Notes: a model not told the origin generated them from the letters alone. Numbered from the stretch's first letter, positions 1 through 9,445 are shown. The stretch: DNA of 24,307 bases from Candidatus Levyibacteriota bacterium (GCA_903872785.1 CAIQLZ010000038.1:1-24307); one strand, 5' to 3'. Translations and numbers: made by a program.

Positions 1-198
1 TAATTTTTCCAAAAATTCTTCTTGAGAAATTTCGTCGATGGAAGTAGAAAAATGTTCCTCCTTAAAACCTACTGTTTTTACTTTACCTCCGAGTTCTTCA
101 GTAATTATCGCCTGAACTTTCTCCTCTCTTAGGACCAAAACTAAGTAATATAAGGGTAAGATTTTTTTATTAAATCTTTTTAAAAATGGCAGGTTCAT
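1..198 (-). CDS. N-terminal fragment of an unidentified protein (possibly FtsA/PilM-like)
   Basis: Reading the minus strand from the ATG at 198 gives 66 codons open to the window edge; it begins MNLPFLKRFNKKILPLYYLV and continues with a charged stretch ending near EISQEEFLEKL. The start lies only 11 nt after the alaS stop codon, and a GGAG in the last alaS codons could serve as ribosome-binding site, so it is probably the second gene of an alaS transcript. The hydrophobic strand LPLYYLVLVLREEKVQAII followed by a Gly turn resembles the first beta strands of actin-like ATPases of the FtsA/PilM type, but this is a weak impression from a fragment. I do not assign a function. Confidence 0.6.
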   Translation of the reverse strand, partial: MNLPFLKRFNKKILPLYYLVLVLREEKVQAIITEELGGKVKTVGFKEEHFSTSIDEISQEEFLEKL

Positions 199-209
199 AG
201 TTTAACGCC

Positions 210-2051
210 TTAGGCTCCTATTTTTGCGTAAATACGTCTTATCCCTTTTCCTATATTTTCCTGTTTCATTATACTAAATTTTTGTATTTTAGATGTTTTT
301 TCGACATGGGGACCGCCGCAAATTTCTTTTGAATAATTTCCAATGGAATAAACCTTTACTTTGTCGGAGTATTTTTCGTTGAAAAGTCCTATTGCGCCAA
401 TTTCCCTTGCCTTTTCTAAAGGCAACATTTCGAAATGTACAGGCAAATTTTCTTTTATTTTTTGATTAACGGTTTCTTCAATTTTTTTCAGTTCATCGGG
501 AGTTAAGTTTCTGTCAAAACTAAAATCAAACCTTACTCTCTCGGGAGTAATATTGCTTCCTGCCTGGTGAAGTTTTTCTCCAAACATATCTCTAAGAGCT
601 TTATGTAAAAGGTGGGTTGCGGTATGTCCCATGATTGTTTTCTCAGTATGATCAGCCAATCCCCCAGCAAATTTTTTTGTAGCCCCAGCTCTTGAGATAT
701 TTTGGTGAGATTTCATTCTTTCCGCAAATTGTTGATCGTTAAAAATATATCCTAAACTTTTTATTTGGGTTGGGGAGAGTCCGTGGGTCGTATAAAGAAT
801 AAATGCATCGTCGGCAGATATTTTTTTTACTCCCATAATTTCTCCTCTCTCTTCTTGATATTTTTTGTGAATATATGTTTTTGCTTTTTGTAATGTTTTC
901 TTGTAATTATCCTCTTCTTCTAAAATTGTTAATTTAATCTTTTCGAAATTTTTTTCAAGATAAGAATAAGTTTCCTTATATGATTCAACTATTTTATGGA
1001 TAATGGGAGAAATATCTTTTCCTTCCAGGGCATAAAAATTGTCAAAAGATCTCCTAAGTAGTCTTCTTAAAATATATCCATGTTCTTTATTTGAAGGTTT
1101 AATGTTCGCATTTGAAATAAAAACAGAGCCTCCAAGATGATCTGCGATTATTCGCATTTTTTGCGCATGTTCCTTATAGTTTTTTCCAGTTTCTTCTTCG
1201 ATTATTTTTATCGTTGAGGAAAAAAAAGAAGTTTGAAAAATGTCATTCTGGTTTTCGACTGCAGACATAAGTCTTTCCAAACCACCCCCGTAATCAACAT
1301 TCTTGTTTGGCAGAAGTTCAAAAGTTTTCTCTCCAACTTTTTTGTATTGTATAAAAACAGAATTACCAATTTCCAAAAATCTTCCACATTGACAATTAGG
1401 GTGACATTTTTCTCCATACTTTTTATCATGTATTATGTCAGTAAATTCGTAAAAGATCTCAGTGTCGGGCCCACCAATCTCTCCTATTGGCATTTCTTCA
1501 GGCGTTCCCGCTCTCGACCACCAATTTTGCTTAGGTCCGTAGGAAAAAATTCGTTTACTAGGATCTAAATTATTTTTTTCTAATATAGTGGTCCATATAG
1601 ATTTTGATTCAACGTCTGGGGTAAGAGGTTGATATTTTCCATTCTCTAAAATTGCAAACTTATCATCGCCGCCAAATATAGTTATATACAATTTATTTTT
1701 ATCTAGTCCAAATCCTGTTTTACTAGTTAATAATTCCCAAAGCCAGGGAATTTCTTCTTTTTTAAAGTAATCTCCCAGAGACCAGTTTCCGAGCATTCTG
1801 AAAAAGGTCGTATGACGATTATCTCCAACCTCATCGATATCTTGTGCTCGAAAAGAATTTTGTAGATTTACTAATCTTTTTCCCATTGGATGGGTCTCTC
1901 CCAAGAGATAGGGAACCAGAGGCTGCATTCCAGATGACGTAAAAAGAGTTGTCGGATCGTTCTCTGGCACAAGAGGTGAATTTTCAATCCTTTTGTGTCC
2001 GCGTTTTTCAAAAAAATTAATATATTTATCAATAATTTCTTGAGCCGTCAT
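210..2051 (-). CDS. alaS: Alanine--tRNA ligase, short form lacking C-Ala
   Basis: AlaRS attaches alanine to tRNA-Ala in the cytoplasm. The class II core is clear: motif 2 region with RAQDIDEVG and FFRMLGNWSLGDYFK near residues 68-96, and the motif 3 region with DYGGGLERL near 255. A Cys-rich segment (CHPNCQCGRFLEIGN, about 217-231) could bind a metal. The tRNA-recognition helices (RIIADHLGGSVF, YILRRLLRRSF) follow. The editing domain carries HTATH and CGGPH, matching the HxxxH/CxxxH zinc set, with Pro where the common form is CGGTH. The protein stops at GIRRIYAKIGA, where the family normally continues for roughly 250 residues as C-Ala; total length is 613 aa against about 875 in E. coli. It starts at the ATG 9 nt downstream of a TATAAT box. 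It is divergent from rpoB. Confidence 0.95.
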   Translation of the reverse strand: MTAQEIIDKYINFFEKRGHKRIENSPLVPENDPTTLFTSSGMQPLVPYLLGETHPMGKRLVNLQNSFRAQDIDEVGDNRHTTFFRMLGNWSLGDYFKKEEIPWLWELLTSKTGFGLDKNKLYITIFGGDDKFAILENGKYQPLTPDVESKSIWTTILEKNNLDPSKRIFSYGPKQNWWSRAGTPEEMPIGEIGGPDTEIFYEFTDIIHDKKYGEKCHPNCQCGRFLEIGNSVFIQYKKVGEKTFELLPNKNVDYGGGLERLMSAVENQNDIFQTSFFSSTIKIIEEETGKNYKEHAQKMRIIADHLGGSVFISNANIKPSNKEHGYILRRLLRRSFDNFYALEGKDISPIIHKIVESYKETYSYLEKNFEKIKLTILEEEDNYKKTLQKAKTYIHKKYQEERGEIMGVKKISADDAFILYTTHGLSPTQIKSLGYIFNDQQFAERMKSHQNISRAGATKKFAGGLADHTEKTIMGHTATHLLHKALRDMFGEKLHQAGSNITPERVRFDFSFDRNLTPDELKKIEETVNQKIKENLPVHFEMLPLEKAREIGAIGLFNEKYSDKVKVYSIGNYSKEICGGPHVEKTSKIQKFSIMKQENIGKGIRRIYAKIGA

Positions 2052-2060
2052 TGTCTATTT

Positions 2061-2069
2061 ATTATAGCA
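2061..2069 (-). promoter_or_regulatory. Extended -10 promoter of alaS (predicted leaderless mRNA)
   Basis: On the minus strand the sequence reads TGC-TATAAT, a perfect extended -10 element, and only 9 nt separate it from the alaS ATG. A start site about 7 nt after the -10 would leave a 5' leader of about 3 nt. No good -35 box is visible 16-19 nt upstream, which fits extended -10 promoters. Confidence 0.65.
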
Positions 2070-2121
2070 CGGCAACAAAGGATAAGCGTAACACGAGATT
2101 TTGTTATAAAATTTTCATCTA

Positions 2122-2151
2122 TTGACATTAAGGAGGAAAATATGATATATA
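2122..2151 (+). promoter_or_regulatory. Candidate rpoB promoter
   Basis: TTGACA at 2122-2127, an 18-nt spacer ending in TG, and TATATA at 2146-2151 make a near-consensus promoter with an extended -10. A rival is TG-T-TATAAA at 2102-2110, without a clear -35. If the rival is used, the AAGGAGG at 2130-2136 and the following ATG (codons M-I-Y-I-stop) are transcribed as a tiny leader ORF; if not, that motif merely lies in the promoter spacer. I favour the TTGACA promoter. Confidence 0.5.
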
Positions 2152-2180
2152 TTTAATACTCTATAAACACAAATGAAGAA

Positions 2181-2208
2181 AAGGTGGTGCGCCTTGTGCG
2201 TTTTTTTT
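2181..2208 (+). promoter_or_regulatory. rpoB leader hairpin and U8 tract
   Basis: AAGGTG (2181-2186) can pair with CGCCTT (2190-2195), including one G-U pair, around a 3-nt loop. After five more bases comes a run of eight T (2201-2208), ending 33 nt before the rpoB ATG. The 5-nt gap makes this a poor intrinsic terminator, but it resembles the hairpin plus U-tract leaders of fusA, rpsJ and rplC. Confidence 0.35.
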
Positions 2209-2241
2209 GTTGGTAGAGAGAGTACTTCAGCTGTATTTTAA

Positions 2242-5200
2242 ATGCCAAAAACTGATAAAAAAATTAATACTGTCCGCCAAAACTGGGGCAAAGATTATTC
2301 TTTGTTACCGAAATTAGATCTCCTTGACGTACAAAAAAATTCTTACAAATGGTTTCTTGAAGAAGGGATCGGTCAGATAATTAAAGAAATTTCTCCTATT
2401 GATGATTTTACAGAAAAAAATTGGCGACTGGAATTTAAAAAATACAGAATAGGCAAACCTGAAAATACACCAGAGATTGCTCTCTCCAAAGGCCTCATGT
2501 TTGATGCCCCACTATATGTTGAAACAACACTTACTAATAAAAAAACAAATGCAACAATAGAGCAGGAGGTCTTTTTGGGAGATATTCCTCAAATGACAGA
2601 CAGGGGAACATTTATTATTAATGGTGTGGAAAGAACAGTTGTAAATCAGTTGGTTCGTTCTCCCGGGGTATTTTTTACTGCAACTCATGATAATATTACA
2701 GGAAAAAAACTGTATACCGCAGAAATAAGGCCAATTCACGGATCATGGCTTGAGTTTTCAACTACGAGACATGAGACAATTACAGTAAAAATAGACAGAC
2801 GCAGAAAATTTTTAGCCTCAACCTTTCTAAGGGCAATTGGATTTTCTTCAAACGAAAATATAAAAGAAGTTTTTAAAGAGTTGGAGGCGACAGGAAAAAC
2901 ATCTTTTATAGAAAATACTTTGCAAAAAGATGAAACAGGTACGTCCAAAGATGCAATTGTTGAGATATTTAAAAAAATGCATCCCGGGGAACCAGTTGTT
3001 TTTGAAAAAGTTAAAGAAAATTTTGATGGATTATTCTTCAATCCCCGCCGTTATGATTTGGGTAAAGTAGGTAGATACAAAGTAAACAAAAAACTTAATG
3101 GAATGCCGGGATTTGCAGGGTCCGACGCGAATATTCTTACAAGAGAAGATATCTTAGGATCAATTAGTTTTCTAATTAAATTAGCTCAAGGAGAAGAAGG
3201 AATTGATGATATTGATAACTTGGCAAATAGAAGGGTTAGACGTGTTGGGGAATTGGTTGCAACTACAGCTTTTAGAGTTGGAGTCTTAAGACTTGAAAGA
3301 AGCATAAAAGAAAGAATGAGTCTTATTCAGCCGGATGTTCCGCCGTCCATCGGAGCGCTTATCAATGCGAGGCCAATTATGGCTTCAATTAATGAGTTTT
3401 TCCGAACATCTCAACTGTCAACTATATTGGATCAAACAAATCCATTATCTGAAATAGATAATTTAAATCGTTTGACAGTTATGGGAACAGGTGGAATTTC
3501 CAGGGAAAGGGCAGCCTTCTCAATTAGGGACATCAACAGTTCTCAATACGGAAGAATTTGTCCGATCAGAAGTCCTGAGGGACCGAATATTGGTTTGGTT
3601 ACTTATTTAGCCTTATATTCTAAAATTAATGAGCATGGATTCTTAGAAGCTCCGTATAGAAAAGTGAATAAGGTAAAAAAAGGTAAAGATACGATTGTGA
3701 CCGCAACTGACGAAATTGTTTATTTGGCGGCGGATGATGAAAGAACTTCATATATAACCCATGCGGCTGCATTAACAAAAAATATTATAGAAGATGAGCG
3801 CGTTCCGGTTAGATATCAGGGCGGTTTTATGGAAGTCGAAAAAGAAAAAGTCGATTTTGTTGACGTTGTTCCAAGGCAAGTTGTTGGAACCTCAGCATCA
3901 CTTATTCCTTTTGTTTCTCATGATGAAACAAATAGGGCATTGATGGGCACTCACATGCAGTGTCAGGCTGTTCCGTTAGTTATTCCGGAAAGTCCGGTAG
4001 TTGGTACGGGAATGGAAGAAATTGTTTCTCAGGTTATGGGCCGCGTAGTCCGCGCTCCATTTGACGGCATAATTACATATGCAGATGCTAATAAAATAAC
4101 TATCAAAGGAAAGGGAAGATTTGAAGAAAAAACTTATCAAGTAGACTCTTTCAAGCGGACTTCTCAGGCAACTGCCTATACGCAGAGAGTAACAGTAAAA
4201 GATGGGGATAAAGTTAAGAAAGGAGATCTTTTGGTTGACGGTCCGTCTTCTGATAATGGGGAGTTGGCGCTTGGACAAAATCTTTTGATTGCTTATGCTT
4301 CTATAGATGGGCTTGGATATGAAGATGCAGTTGTTATTTCCGATAGATTGGTTAAGGAAGACATGCTATCTTCTATTCATATTGAGAAACACGAAGCAGC
4401 TGTTGTTGAAACAAAATTGGGACCTGAAGAAACCACAAGAGATATTCCAAATGTTTCCGAAGAAGATCTGGCGAATCTAGATGAAGATGGAATCGTTGTA
4501 GTGGGATCGGATGTTGTTCCCGGAGATATATTGGTTGGCAAAATTGCTCCGAAAGGAGAAACAGAGTTAACAGCTGAAGAAAGACTTTTAAGAGCAATTT
4601 TTGGAGAACAAGCAAGGGAAGTTAGGGATACGTCTTTAAGAATGCCTCATGGGGAAAGAGGAACTGTAATTAGCGTTCAAATATTGGATAGAAAAAAAGG
4701 AGATGAGTTAGAACCTGGAACTTTGAGAAAGATTATTGTTGAGGTTGCTCAATTCAGACATGTTGTGGTTGGAGATAAGCTTGCAGGGCGCCACGGAAAT
4801 AAAGGAGTTATTTCCAAGATTTTGCCTCAGGGAGATATGCCTTATATCGCGGATGGCACACCTATTGATATTGTTATTTCTCCAATTTCAGTTTTAGCTC
4901 GTATGAATTTGGGGCAATTACTGGAAGCTCATCTTGGGTGGGCTTGTTCAAAATTGGGCTTTAAAGTTGCAATTCCTGCTTTTGAAGAAATTGGAGAAGA
5001 CCGAATAGTAGCATCTCTAAAACAAGCAGGACTTCCTGAGGATGGTAAAACAACTCTGTATGATGGCCGGACAGGAGAGGCATATGAAAATTCTGTAGTT
5101 GTCGGAACAGAGTACGTTATGAAACTTATTCACATGGTTGAAGATAAAACTCATGCACGCTCTACAGGGCCATATTCTTTAGTTACGCAACAGCCTCTTG

Positions 5201-5601
5201 GGGGAAAAGCACAAATGGGAGGACAACGTCTTGGGGAAATGGAAGTTTGGGCACTGGATGCCCATAGGGCCCGCTATACTCTTCAGGAAATGTTGACAAT
5301 TAAATCCGATGATGTTGTTGGTCGCGCTAAAGCTTTTGAAGCAATCGTTAAGGGAGTAGATATTCCTACTCCAAGAGTTCCTGAATCATTTAAAGTATTG
5401 ATAAAAGAATTGGCTTCTTTGGGATTAAATATTACCCCTATCGGAGCAACAATTGTTCCTGAAACATTGGGATCTTTAATAATTGATGAAGCCGTTATTG
5501 AAACAAAAAATGAAGAAAAAATTGAGAAGGATGCATTGGAATTGCAGATTGCTTCTTCCGTAGAATTGCCTGCGGATGACAAGAAAGTAGAAGGCATTTA
5601 A
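2242..5601 (+). CDS. rpoB: DNA-directed RNA polymerase subunit beta
   Basis: Beta forms one side of the RNA polymerase cleft and carries part of the active site. At 1119 aa it is compact compared with E. coli (1342 aa). Recognisable segments are the N-terminal lobe (VRQNWGKDYSLLPKLDLLDV), the rifampicin region (about 389-425), the link CPIRSPEGPNIGLV, the active-centre segment GDKLAGRHGNKGVIS (about 850-865), and the C-terminal clamp segment GEMEVWALDAHRARYTLQEM. In the rifampicin region the residues aligned with E. coli H526 and S531 are N407 and T412, while D516 and R529 are conserved (D397, R410). There is no Shine-Dalgarno in front of the ATG. L10/L12 genes, often found upstream, are absent here. 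The stop is 2 nt before a 49-nt repeat leading into rpoC. Confidence 0.98.
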   Translation: MPKTDKKINTVRQNWGKDYSLLPKLDLLDVQKNSYKWFLEEGIGQIIKEISPIDDFTEKNWRLEFKKYRIGKPENTPEIALSKGLMFDAPLYVETTLTNKKTNATIEQEVFLGDIPQMTDRGTFIINGVERTVVNQLVRSPGVFFTATHDNITGKKLYTAEIRPIHGSWLEFSTTRHETITVKIDRRRKFLASTFLRAIGFSSNENIKEVFKELEATGKTSFIENTLQKDETGTSKDAIVEIFKKMHPGEPVVFEKVKENFDGLFFNPRRYDLGKVGRYKVNKKLNGMPGFAGSDANILTREDILGSISFLIKLAQGEEGIDDIDNLANRRVRRVGELVATTAFRVGVLRLERSIKERMSLIQPDVPPSIGALINARPIMASINEFFRTSQLSTILDQTNPLSEIDNLNRLTVMGTGGISRERAAFSIRDINSSQYGRICPIRSPEGPNIGLVTYLALYSKINEHGFLEAPYRKVNKVKKGKDTIVTATDEIVYLAADDERTSYITHAAALTKNIIEDERVPVRYQGGFMEVEKEKVDFVDVVPRQVVGTSASLIPFVSHDETNRALMGTHMQCQAVPLVIPESPVVGTGMEEIVSQVMGRVVRAPFDGIITYADANKITIKGKGRFEEKTYQVDSFKRTSQATAYTQRVTVKDGDKVKKGDLLVDGPSSDNGELALGQNLLIAYASIDGLGYEDAVVISDRLVKEDMLSSIHIEKHEAAVVETKLGPEETTRDIPNVSEEDLANLDEDGIVVVGSDVVPGDILVGKIAPKGETELTAEERLLRAIFGEQAREVRDTSLRMPHGERGTVISVQILDRKKGDELEPGTLRKIIVEVAQFRHVVVGDKLAGRHGNKGVISKILPQGDMPYIADGTPIDIVISPISVLARMNLGQLLEAHLGWACSKLGFKVAIPAFEEIGEDRIVASLKQAGLPEDGKTTLYDGRTGEAYENSVVVGTEYVMKLIHMVEDKTHARSTGPYSLVTQQPLGGKAQMGGQRLGEMEVWALDAHRARYTLQEMLTIKSDDVVGRAKAFEAIVKGVDIPTPRVPESFKVLIKELASLGLNITPIGATIVPETLGSLIIDEAVIETKNEEKIEKDALELQIASSVELPADDKKVEGI

Positions 5602-5603
5602 TC

Positions 5604-5652
5604 ATGACCCGTTCGACAAGTTCGTGGTCATAGTGAGGAAATCGAATTTATG
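5604..5652 (+). repeat. Doublet palindrome, copy 1 (rpoB-rpoC gap)
   Basis: The first part, 5604-5631 (28 nt), starts ATGACC and ends GGTCAT, with CGTTCGACAAG inside. The second part, 5629-5652 (24 nt), starts CATAGT and ends TTTATG, and its last ATG is the rpoC start codon. It also supplies GAGGAAA at Shine-Dalgarno distance. Copies of identical 49-nt length occur at 21083-21131 and 21963-22011. Confidence 0.85.
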
Positions 5653-8600
5653 AATGATATAGATAAGAAAATGAAAGATATTACAATTTTGGATTTTAAA
5701 GCCTTGAAGATTTCTTTGGCTAGCCCTAAGGATGTCCTGGCGTGGAGTTACGGTGAAGTAACCAAACCAGAAACTATTAATTATCGGACTTTAAGGCCGG
5801 AAAAAGATGGACTTTTTGATGAAAGAATTTTTGGACCAACCAAAGACTGGGAATGTTATTGTGGAAAATACAAAAGAATTAGATATAGAGGAATTGTTTG
5901 TGATAAATGTGGAGTTGAGGTTACCTTGTCCAGGGTTAGACGTGAAAGAATGGGGCACATAAACCTTGCTACTCCGGTTGCACACGTTTGGTTTTTTAAG
6001 GGTTCATCTTCGCCGCTTTCTTTGCTTTTAGATATGTCTCAAAAAAATCTTGAATCTGTAATCTATTATGCTTCTTATTTAGTTATTAATATTGACGGAG
6101 ATAAAAAGAAGCAGGCTTTGGATTCTTTCTCAGACTACATCGAAGAGAAAAAAAAGCAGTTAAAAAAAGAATTAAATCTTGAAGAGAAAAAAGTTGAAGA
6201 AGAAATGATGCAGAAGAAAAAAGAATCTTTATCTTCCAAGCCAAAAGAAGAACAAAAAGAGCTTATCGAGCAGGAAATTGAACTTACAAAAAGACAAAAA
6301 ATTATGGTTCTTGCCGAAAGATTGGATCAAGAAGGTAAAAAATTAGATGAAATTCATGAGGCGCTTCTGAAACTTTTAAGAGGATTAAAGCCTGGAGCAG
6401 TACTTTCAGAAGATGAATACTTCAAAATTTTAGAGTATGACATTCCTGTTTTCTTTACAATTAAAACAGGTGCAGAAGGCCTGCTGGAATTATTGGAAAA
6501 AATTGATATTAATGGTTTGATAGCAATTCTCAGAAAAGAAACAGAAAAGGCAAAAGGACAGAAATATCTAAAACTTATTAAGAGATTAAGGCTTATTGAA
6601 TCAATTCGCAAAGCTGAAATTTTGCCAACCTTTATGTTGCTTTCAGTGCTTCCGGTTATTCCGCCAGACCTAAGGCCTATGGTTCAGCTTTCCGGAGGAC
6701 GTTTCGCAACCAGCGACTTAAATGATTTATATAGAAGAGTTATTAATAGGAACAATAGATTAAAACATCTAATGAGCTTGGGTGCTCCGCAGATAATTCT
6801 TAAAAACGAAAGAAGAATGCTTCAGGAAGCAGTTGATTCGTTAATTGATATTGCTCAAAGAAGTTCTCAGATAACTAGTTCTCCTTTGAGATCATTATCC
6901 GACATGTTGCGTGGAAAGCAGGGGAGATTCAGGCAAAACCTTTTAGGTAAAAGAGTTGATTATTCTGGACGTTCAGTAATTGTCGTTGGTCCTCAACTTA
7001 CTTTATCTCAATGCGGTCTTCCGAAAGAAATGGCTCTGGAAATGTTCAAACCTTTTGTTCTCAGGGAAGTTATTGTAAGAGGTTTTGCTCCAAACATAAA
7101 ATCTGCAAAAAGATTTATAGAGAAACGTCCGCCGGAAGTATTTGATATTTTGGAAGAGATTACCAAAAATCATCCAGTTCTTTTAAATCGGGCTCCAACG
7201 TTACATAAGTTAGGCATTCAGGCATTTTATCCGATTTTAATTGAAGGATCTGCCATTGCTCTTCATCCCTGTGTTTGTGCAGGTTATAATGCTGATTTTG
7301 ACGGAGATCAGATGGCAGTTCATATTCCTTTGTCCAAAAAGGCTCAGGAAGAAGCAATAAATCTTATGATGCCAAAACATAATTTACTTAAACCTGCAGA
7401 CGGAGGAGTAATTACGCTACCAAACAAAGAAATGGCAGTCGGAGTTTATTACTTGACAAACATGGATGAGTCTACAAGACGTGAAGAACTTCCGATGTTT
7501 AAGGATGCTAACGATGCACATTTGGCATATGACCTTAAAGCAATTCTTCTCCGTGAACCAATTATAGTTAGAATTGAAAATAAAAATGAAGAAACAACTT
7601 TAGGTAGAATTTTATTTAACGAAACCCTTCCTGCATCTTTTGGATTTATCAATAAATCTATCAATGCGTCCGGAATAAAGACAATTATTACAGAAGCAAT
7701 TACCAAGAGAACTCCGGATGAAGTAGAGAATTTGATTGACGCAATTAAAAAACTTGGATTTTATGGGGCAACAATTTCCGGTATTTCAGTTTCAGTTTTT
7801 GATAACGAAATGATTAAAGAAAGAAAAGAATTTATCCAGGAAGCAGATAAAAAAGTGTCTCAAATAGAAAAAGATTATCAAAAAGGTTTAATAACAAATG
7901 ATGAGAGAAAGCGCTTGGTAAATGATATCTGGCTTAATACAACAGATACAATTGCAGATCTTACATGGAATAATTTAAAACCTACAAATGTTATTAAACT
8001 TATTATTGATTCCGAAGGAGCAAGGGCCGGTAAAGAACAATTAAAACAGCTCTCAGCGATGAAGGGTCTTATTTTGGATCCCCTTGGAAAGATTGTTGAA
8101 TTACCGATTAAATCTAATTTTAGAGAAGGATTGTCAATTTTTGAATATGTTGCCTCGGCTAGAGGTTCAAGAAAAGGTTTGACAGACTCAGCTTTAAAGA
8201 CTGCTAATGCAGGTTATCTTACTCGTCGTTTGGTTGACGCATCTCACGATGTTATTGTAAAAGCTGAAGATTGCGGTACAAAAGAAGGAATCCTTATTAA
8301 TAGGGATGAGAAAGATAGGGTAGTTCCATTTTTGCAAAGAATCCTAGGTAGAATTTTAGCAGCAAATGTACATTCAGCTAAAACTAAAAAAATAATTGCC
8401 AAAGAGCAAGAAGAAATAACAGTTGCACTAGCTAAAAAAATTGTTGACGAGGACGTTTCTGAGATTACTGTTCGTTCAGCTATCACATGTGAATTGGAGC
8501 ATGGAATTTGTGCTAAATGTTATGGCTGGGATTTTTCGACAAGAAAAAGAGTAGAGCAGGGTGTACCGGTTGGGGTAATTGCTGCTCAGTCAATTGGAGA

Positions 8601-9366
8601 GCCAGGCACTCAGTTAACAATGAGAGTGAGACACTTTGGGGGAGTAGTTATGTCTGACGTTACCCAGGGACTTCCTCGAGTGGAAGAGCTTTTTGAAATG
8701 AGAACTCCAAAAGCTTTATCTCCAATTGCTGAATTTATGGGTAAAATAAAAATTGAAACAACAACTGATGGGTATCTTTTAACAATAAAAAGTACAAAAA
8801 TCAAACCAGCTCAAGAGCAAGAATATTTCATTCCTTTAACAGCAATTCTTAATGTTGCGGATGGTCAAGAAGTTTTGCCTGGAACTCAACTGGCTCAAGG
8901 ATATGTAGATCCAAAAGAAGTACTTAAAATAAAGGGTTTAATTGATGCACAAAGGTATGTTATTTTGGAAGCTCAGAAAGTTTATGAATCTCAAGGAATA
9001 ACAATTAACGATAAGCATTTTGAAGTAGTTTTAAGAAAAATGTCTGACAAAGTTGTTGTTGAGACAGTTGGGGATACATCTTTAATTCCTGGTGCATTCA
9101 TTACCAAAGCAAAATTCCAAGATATAAATTCGGAAATTTTATCCCAGGGAGGAGAGCCTACAACAGCCAGGCAAACCATACTTGGAATTACAAAATCCGC
9201 TTTATATTCAGATTCCTGGCTGTCTGCGTCTTCTTTTCAGGAAACAACGAAAGTTCTTACTGAAGCAGCTTTGGAGGGACGCGTTGACAATTTGATAGGT
9301 CTTAAAGAAAACGTTATCATTGGTCGTCTTATTCCTGTTGAAGGGAAAACCTTAAGTGAGGTATAA
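5650..9366 (+). CDS. rpoC: DNA-directed RNA polymerase subunit beta'
   Basis: Beta' carries the catalytic Mg-binding loop and the clamp. The N-terminal zinc ribbon is seen in CYCGKYKRIRYRGIVCDKC (about residues 68-86). A Lys/Glu-rich coiled coil follows (about 155-225). The catalytic loop is NADFDGDQMAVH (about 548-559). The second zinc site uses a Cys in AEDCGTKEG and the cluster CELEHGICAKC (about 945-955). The bridge-helix/trigger region includes ARAGKEQLKQLSAMKGL and GVIAAQSIGEPGTQLTMR. The length, 1238 aa, suits a form without the large E. coli insertions. The start used is the ATG contributed by the upstream repeat; a second Met at residue 8 (MKDITILDF) is a possible alternative start that matches the conserved core better. 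It shares the rpoB transcript. Confidence 0.97.
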   Translation: MNDIDKKMKDITILDFKALKISLASPKDVLAWSYGEVTKPETINYRTLRPEKDGLFDERIFGPTKDWECYCGKYKRIRYRGIVCDKCGVEVTLSRVRRERMGHINLATPVAHVWFFKGSSSPLSLLLDMSQKNLESVIYYASYLVINIDGDKKKQALDSFSDYIEEKKKQLKKELNLEEKKVEEEMMQKKKESLSSKPKEEQKELIEQEIELTKRQKIMVLAERLDQEGKKLDEIHEALLKLLRGLKPGAVLSEDEYFKILEYDIPVFFTIKTGAEGLLELLEKIDINGLIAILRKETEKAKGQKYLKLIKRLRLIESIRKAEILPTFMLLSVLPVIPPDLRPMVQLSGGRFATSDLNDLYRRVINRNNRLKHLMSLGAPQIILKNERRMLQEAVDSLIDIAQRSSQITSSPLRSLSDMLRGKQGRFRQNLLGKRVDYSGRSVIVVGPQLTLSQCGLPKEMALEMFKPFVLREVIVRGFAPNIKSAKRFIEKRPPEVFDILEEITKNHPVLLNRAPTLHKLGIQAFYPILIEGSAIALHPCVCAGYNADFDGDQMAVHIPLSKKAQEEAINLMMPKHNLLKPADGGVITLPNKEMAVGVYYLTNMDESTRREELPMFKDANDAHLAYDLKAILLREPIIVRIENKNEETTLGRILFNETLPASFGFINKSINASGIKTIITEAITKRTPDEVENLIDAIKKLGFYGATISGISVSVFDNEMIKERKEFIQEADKKVSQIEKDYQKGLITNDERKRLVNDIWLNTTDTIADLTWNNLKPTNVIKLIIDSEGARAGKEQLKQLSAMKGLILDPLGKIVELPIKSNFREGLSIFEYVASARGSRKGLTDSALKTANAGYLTRRLVDASHDVIVKAEDCGTKEGILINRDEKDRVVPFLQRILGRILAANVHSAKTKKIIAKEQEEITVALAKKIVDEDVSEITVRSAITCELEHGICAKCYGWDFSTRKRVEQGVPVGVIAAQSIGEPGTQLTMRVRHFGGVVMSDVTQGLPRVEELFEMRTPKALSPIAEFMGKIKIETTTDGYLLTIKSTKIKPAQEQEYFIPLTAILNVADGQEVLPGTQLAQGYVDPKEVLKIKGLIDAQRYVILEAQKVYESQGITINDKHFEVVLRKMSDKVVVETVGDTSLIPGAFITKAKFQDINSEILSQGGEPTTARQTILGITKSALYSDSWLSASSFQETTKVLTEAALEGRVDNLIGLKENVIIGRLIPVEGKTLSEV

Positions 9367-9367
9367 T
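9338..9367 (+). promoter_or_regulatory. Candidate internal promoter for rpsL-rpsG
   Basis: TTGAAG (9338-9343), an 18-nt spacer and TATAAT (9362-9367) overlap the end of rpoC; the -10 includes the rpoC stop codon. The same TTGAAG -35 precedes the protease gene near 16336. Such a promoter would let the str genes be expressed apart from rpoBC. Confidence 0.35.
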
Positions 9368-9388
9368 AACAAGATCAAAAATAAAAAA

Positions 9389-9412
9389 TTAAATCTCAAA
9401 AATTAGATTTAA
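9389..9412 (+). repeat. Inverted repeat in rpoC-rpsL gap
   Basis: TTAAATCT (9389-9396) and AGATTTAA (9405-9412) are perfect 8-bp arms around an 8-nt loop in a very AT-rich 79-nt spacer. There is no strict U-tract after it, so terminator function is doubtful. The rest of the spacer shows no ribosome-binding site for rpsL. Confidence 0.4.
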
Positions 9413-9445
9413 AATTTTATCTAAAATTGTTAATTTAACAAAAAT

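Noticed and set aside
1208..1568. Open frames of 73 and 111 codons overlapping alaS (one in another minus-strand frame, one antisense)
   Set aside because: They lie wholly inside well-conserved alaS sequence and show no recognisable domain or ribosome-binding site.
2128..2156. Tiny ORF M-I-Y-I-stop with AAGGAGG before rpoB as a leader peptide
   Set aside because: It overlaps a near-consensus TTGACA/TATATA promoter and may not be transcribed; kept only as a conditional remark.
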